Program-made: the position numbers and the translations under genes
Assembly (NCBI GenBank): GCA_021819255.1
Contig: JAKART010000082.1
Location: 1-8,337, forward strand
DNA length: 8,337 bases
DNA from: Acidobacteriota bacterium
Lineage (GTDB): Bacteria > Acidobacteriota > Terriglobia > Terriglobales > Acidobacteriaceae
Reading direction: 5' to 3'
Part shown: one piece after another, positions 5,418 through 8,337 of the stretch
Position numbering within the stretch: the stretch's first letter is position 1
How the letters are laid out: every line of letters begins with the position of its first letter
The notes under the pieces: model-generated
What the model saw: the letters and a program-made list of their open reading frames with translations, nothing else
What the model was told of the DNA's origin: nothing
The model's database searches: none

Positions 5418-6766
5418 TTGCCGGTGATGTTGCTGCCAAAGAGGATGCCGATCTCGGCCACGGCGCGGAACTGGCTGGCCGATGTGCCCGCGCTGCCGAA
5501 GGCGTCCCCTGAGGCGTAGCTGCCGGCATGCACCCAGGCGAGGTCGCCGCGTACAAACAGAGCGCTCTTCTGCCAGGTGGGGGTTACGGTGAGGCTGGTA
5601 CCGGTGCTGCCGGGTCCAAAGAGCAGGTTGACGGCTCCATTGGTGGCGCTGCCGGAGGTGGCCAGGTACTCGACGCGAGCCGGCAGGGAGAAGCCGTGCT
5701 TGAAGGCGTAGCTGAGCAGCAGAGCGCCGCCGTTGGTAGTGGCGCCCTGGCTGACCCCCACCCGGGCATCGGTGGGCACGTCGCTGAACTGGTAGTAGGG
5801 TTGGATGATCCAGTTGCCCTTGGTGTAGGTGTAGATCAGGGCGTACATGGAGCTGTTGTTCTGCACCGGGGTGGCCAGGGTCTGGAACTTGGTGGATCCG
5901 GCGTTGCCCATGGCGTCAAAGGCCAGGCTGTGGGCACCCTTGGTGAAGGTCAGCGAGCCGCTCAGCCAGGAGTAGCGGTCCGAGTAGTAGCCGTCGTTCC
6001 AACTGAAGGAGGCGGTCAGGTACTTGCCCAGGGTCTGGTTGATCTGGATGCCGCGGTTGACGGCGTTCTCCTGGTTCCAGAGCAGGCCGCGCTCCACGTT
6101 CATGTTCTGGAAGGTGAAGGTGGACTCGGCGCCCATCAGGGTCGGCAGAGAGCCGATCTCGAAGGTGGTGGTCTTGCCCACCGGCAGCTTCAGAAAGGCT
6201 ACCGGCACCGGGCCAAAGAAGTCCTTGACGGTCGCGGCGGCGGAGAGGAAGGGCGTGGCCAGGGCGGGGATCGCATAGGCGCCGGTCTGGATGAAGTACT
6301 GGACGGGTCCGTCGGCTTTTTGGATGAACAAAAAGCCGTTGCTCAGGGTGGCCTGGCCGGTGCTGTCGCCGGGCAGGGGGTTGTTCTGCGCCAGGCCGTA
6401 GCCGGAGACGATTCCGTTGGCGGACAGCTTGCCCAGCGGGCCGGCATCAAAGACGGCCGGCGGCAGCCACTGCAACGGCCCCGTCAGCGGCGGGGTGGGC
6501 AGCGGCGCCGGAGCTGCCGGAGCCGGGGAAGACGGAGCCGCGGAAGACGGAGCCGGGGAAGCCGGAGCCGCCGCGGGAGCAGCCGCAGAAGTGGCAGGCG
6601 TGGCGTTCTGAGCCTGCGCCGCGGAGCAGACGAGGGTAGCAGCGCTGCCCAGGAGAGCAGCCGGGAGACCAGCCGGGAGAGCGGCCAAGAGCGGAGCCAG
6701 GAAGAGAGTAGCGAAGCCCGTCCTTCTGGACGTTGCGATAAGACCTTGCCGTGTCGTCGTCATCAT
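5414..6766 (-). CDS. Outer-membrane beta-barrel protein, Bbp2/OmpL-like porin, 450 aa
   Basis: Probable outer-membrane channel. The N-terminus has a long signal peptide: n-region with SRRTGF (13-18, a partial twin-arginine look), hydrophobic core about 18-47 (LFLAPLLAALPAGLPAALLG), and a likely cleavage after AQA at residue 52. An Ala/Pro/Ser-rich linker follows (about 53-96), then a barrel of alternating amphipathic strands such as GPVQYFIQTGAYAI, TTTFEIGSLPTL, TASFSWNDGYYSD, WIIQPYYQFSDV, ARVEYLATSG and SALFVRGDLAWV. The conserved-looking ERGLLWNQENAVNRGIQI (225-242) and KLPVGKTTTFEIGSLPT (193-209) recall the Bbp2 'putative beta-barrel porin' family. The last strand is FRAVAEIGILFG. I choose the ATG at 6766 (MMTTTRQG) because aaagga lies at 6778-6773, six bases upstream; the frame extends to 6844 without an RBS, and an earlier start would bury the signal peptide. 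The gene is downstream of the permease but separated by 250 bases and a hairpin. The substrate is unknown, and the family call is from pattern memory. Confidence 0.8.
   Translation of the reverse strand: MMTTTRQGLIATSRRTGFATLFLAPLLAALPAGLPAALLGSAATLVCSAAQAQNATPATSAAAPAAAPASPAPSSAAPSSPAPAAPAPLPTPPLTGPLQWLPPAVFDAGPLGKLSANGIVSGYGLAQNNPLPGDSTGQATLSNGFLFIQKADGPVQYFIQTGAYAIPALATPFLSAAATVKDFFGPVPVAFLKLPVGKTTTFEIGSLPTLMGAESTFTFQNMNVERGLLWNQENAVNRGIQINQTLGKYLTASFSWNDGYYSDRYSWLSGSLTFTKGAHSLAFDAMGNAGSTKFQTLATPVQNNSSMYALIYTYTKGNWIIQPYYQFSDVPTDARVGVSQGATTNGGALLLSYAFKHGFSLPARVEYLATSGSATNGAVNLLFGPGSTGTSLTVTPTWQKSALFVRGDLAWVHAGSYASGDAFGSAGTSASQFRAVAEIGILFGSNITGK
6519..6570 (-). repeat. 15-bp in-frame tandem repeats coding the porin Ala/Pro linker
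   Basis: Plus-strand units starting ggagccg repeat every 15 bases at 6519, 6534 and 6549, with a decaying fourth at 6564. Copies 1 and 2 differ by one base and copies 1 and 3 by one base. They encode five-residue units of the PAPSS/AAPSS kind around residues 66-83 of the porin, between signal peptide and barrel. The array can change in number without breaking the frame. A shorter 12-bp duplication (agccgggaga core) at 6659-6682 encodes the LPAGLPAA part of the signal peptide. Confidence 0.8.
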
Positions 6767-6948
6767 CGATGTTCCTTTCAAGTTGGCCAATGAGCGGGAA
6801 GTTGCGCTAGGGACCGGGCAAACCCCGGCCGTCAGCGGTTTCATTGCAGAACCGAGGGTGGAGGAAAGCGTCGGATTTTGTCGTGGATTCGATCAGCGCA
6901 GGTGCGCGAGATCCGTGAATCCGGTGCGTGAAGGCCAAGGGCCGGGTG

Positions 6949-6985
6949 AGGCGGCCGGACGACAAATGGTCTTGTCCGGCTGCCT
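6949..6985 (-). terminator. Probable terminator of the permease gene
   Basis: Arms 6949-6960 and 6974-6985 pair over 12 positions (11 Watson-Crick and one G-U) with a 13-base loop that can form a further gac/gtc mini-stem. It lies about 30 bases past the permease stop on the minus strand, before the porin. No U tract follows, so it could instead be an mRNA-stabilising or processing hairpin. The rest of the permease-porin spacer (6767-6948) shows no clear promoter or gene beyond the porin RBS. Confidence 0.48.
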
Positions 6986-7016
6986 CCCCGAGATCAGCGG
7001 CGGATGGATGGCGCGG

Positions 7017-8337
7017 TCAGGGTCTGGCCGGCCGAGCTTCGATGAGCGCCGACTTGCCCGCGCGCTTGCTGCTGGTCAGGAAGTGGAAAGCTCCGAAGAT
7101 CGCCCAGATTGCCGCGATCGCCAGCGCCAACAGCGGCTCCATCTTGGTGCCGTAGCCCATGAAAGGGCCCACCAGATAGAACGCCATGCAGGCGAGATTG
7201 GCGCACAGCCCGAAGACCGGAATAGCCATATGCCGGACAAAGCTGAACTTTGGATGTTTGTGATAAGCCACCATGCACAGCGTGCAGCTCAGCGCGTAGA
7301 GGACGAAGGTGCCAAAGTTGGAGGCTAGCGTCACCGTAAGCAGGCTGTTGGGCAGAGCCGCCATCCTGTCATGAGAGAAGTAGCCAAAGCTGGAAAGCAG
7401 GCCGTGCGGAAGAGCCGCGATGGCCGAGGCAGCCGGAGCTCCGCCATCACAGAAGACCAGGGAGACGGCGATGCATCCGACGATGGCCGAGATCAAGGCC
7501 ATCGTCCAGACGGCCTGATGCGGGGTAAGCGTCTTTTTGTGCAGGCTGCCGAACCGGCCGGAGACCTCCTGATCCTTGCCCATGGCGTAGGTCACTCGGG
7601 CTCCGGTGTTCATGCAGGAGAGCGTGGTGCCGATCAGCGCCAGCACGACGGTGAACGCCTCCGCGAGCATGAAGATCCGTCCGTGGCCGGGGCCGAAGAC
7701 GGCGTCTCCCACCACCACCATCATGTCGCCGATGGGTGCGGCGGAGCCGGCAGCGCTCTGCATGGTGTACCCGCTGTTGAGAAAGTAGTTCGCGCAGAAG
7801 TATTCAAAGCAGTAGAAGATCACGCCCTGCAGCAACAGCGAGGTGATCACCGCAATGGGAATATCCCGCTTGGCGTTCTTGGCTTCTCCGCCCATGGAGG
7901 TGACGGACTCAAAGCCCACCAGAATCAGGATGGCGACCGTGGCCTGAATGAAGACCCAACTGATGTGGTGCGGACTGACGACCGACTTGGCCGAAGGATG
8001 GGAGAGGAAGTTGCCCGACGCGTCCTTCTCGGGGTAACTGATGTGGTAGGGAACAGGCTTTCCGGCCGCATCCAGTTCGGGCAGCGGAACTCCGCTCGCG
8101 TCGCGCACGATGGTTCCTGCGGCGACCCCACCCACCGTGGCCGTGGTGGTTTTGAACTCGTAGCTGTAGGCCTCGCCGGAGGTCGAATCAAACTGATAGG
8201 CGACCGACCCGGGAGGATGATTCATCCGGTAGCCCAGAGCCATCACGCTGAAGATCATCAGGGCGACAATCTGGATCACGTTGATGCCCAGGTTCACCCC
8301 CGTGGATGCGTTGGCTCCGCGGTACGCGATGTAGGCC
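7017..8337 (-). CDS. APC-superfamily amino-acid permease, 3' part (partial, 439 aa visible)
   Basis: Inner-membrane secondary transporter, probably for amino acids. The frame is open to the right edge, so the N-terminus (about the first four helices) lies outside; the GTG at 8297 is internal, not a start. Counting from the first complete codon at the edge, the sequence begins AYIAYRGANASTGVN, the cytosolic YRG stretch before TM5. TM5 is about 16-36, and a long hydrophilic loop runs from about 37 to 124. TM6 then carries GFESVTSMGGEAKNAKRDIP (141-160), the APC signature resembling GFE..GEE.KNP.R.IP. Further hydrophobic segments include IAVITSLLLQGVIFYCFEYF, FMLAEAFTVVLALIGTTL, TMALISAIVGCIAVSLVF, TLASNFGTFVLYALSCTLCM, IPVFGLCANLACMAFYLV and LLALAIAAIWAIFGAFHFL. 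A short basic C-terminus follows. The stop is followed by a hairpin and then the porin gene in the same direction. The substrate cannot be deduced. Confidence 0.88.
   Translation of the reverse strand, partial: AYIAYRGANASTGVNLGINVIQIVALMIFSVMALGYRMNHPPGSVAYQFDSTSGEAYSYEFKTTTATVGGVAAGTIVRDASGVPLPELDAAGKPVPYHISYPEKDASGNFLSHPSAKSVVSPHHISWVFIQATVAILILVGFESVTSMGGEAKNAKRDIPIAVITSLLLQGVIFYCFEYFCANYFLNSGYTMQSAAGSAAPIGDMMVVVGDAVFGPGHGRIFMLAEAFTVVLALIGTTLSCMNTGARVTYAMGKDQEVSGRFGSLHKKTLTPHQAVWTMALISAIVGCIAVSLVFCDGGAPAASAIAALPHGLLSSFGYFSHDRMAALPNSLLTVTLASNFGTFVLYALSCTLCMVAYHKHPKFSFVRHMAIPVFGLCANLACMAFYLVGPFMGYGTKMEPLLALAIAAIWAIFGAFHFLTSSKRAGKSALIEARPARP

Noticed and set aside
5528..6793. 421-codon plus-strand open frame opposite the porin gene
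   Set aside because: Low-complexity Gly/Val/Gln/Arg/Ser translation with no domain. The minus strand has a signal peptide, an RBS and barrel strands, so this is a shadow.
1..8337. Mobile element, CRISPR, tRNA, or defence-system signatures
   Set aside because: No terminal inverted repeats with a transposase, no spaced identical repeats, no cloverleaf-like sequence and no defence domains were seen. All intact genes belong to common housekeeping or transport families.

Overview
The window is a GC-rich bacterial chromosome segment from a Gram-negative organism. The outer-membrane barrel with a cleavable signal peptide shows an outer membrane. The general look of the proteins (short FeoB, Bbp2-type barrel with an Ala/Pro linker, APC permease with a large external loop) suggests an Acidobacteriota/Terriglobia-type genome. 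That taxonomic guess rests on recall of family flavour, not on a search. I see no rRNA, tRNA, CRISPR array, transposase or integrase.

Layout: (1) 17-877 (+) NAD kinase. (2) 878-1281 is non-coding except for a decayed minus-strand fragment that resembles the C-terminal end of a TetR-family repressor, preceded by a small 12-bp tandem repeat. (3) 1282-2157 (+) a classical short-chain dehydrogenase/reductase with a good ribosome binding site. (4) A GC-rich hairpin lies between the convergent SDR and feoB genes, and a perfect 21-bp tandem duplication covers the feoB stop codon. (5) 4481-2317 (-) feoA-feoB, a translationally coupled ferrous iron uptake operon (ATGA overlap). (6) 4482-4857 is the control region between divergent feoAB and a universal stress protein gene. 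(7) 4858-5292 (+) a single-domain universal stress protein with a degenerate ATP loop. (8) 6766-5414 (-) an outer-membrane beta-barrel protein/porin. (9) 8337-7017 (-) the 3' part of an APC-family amino-acid permease gene that continues beyond the right edge.

Functionally this is mostly housekeeping and transport: NADP supply, an NADP-type oxidoreductase, Fe(II) import across the inner membrane, a stress-response protein, and an outer-membrane/inner-membrane transport pair that lie in tandem but are separated by a probable terminator. I do not see evidence of a new multigene system. The observations most worth a second look are the frameshifted TetR remnant beside the SDR, the tandem-stop duplication at the end of feoB, the shortened FeoB linker between G domain and membrane domain, the dyad at the presumed feoA transcription start, and the departure of the USP from the consensus nucleotide-binding loop.
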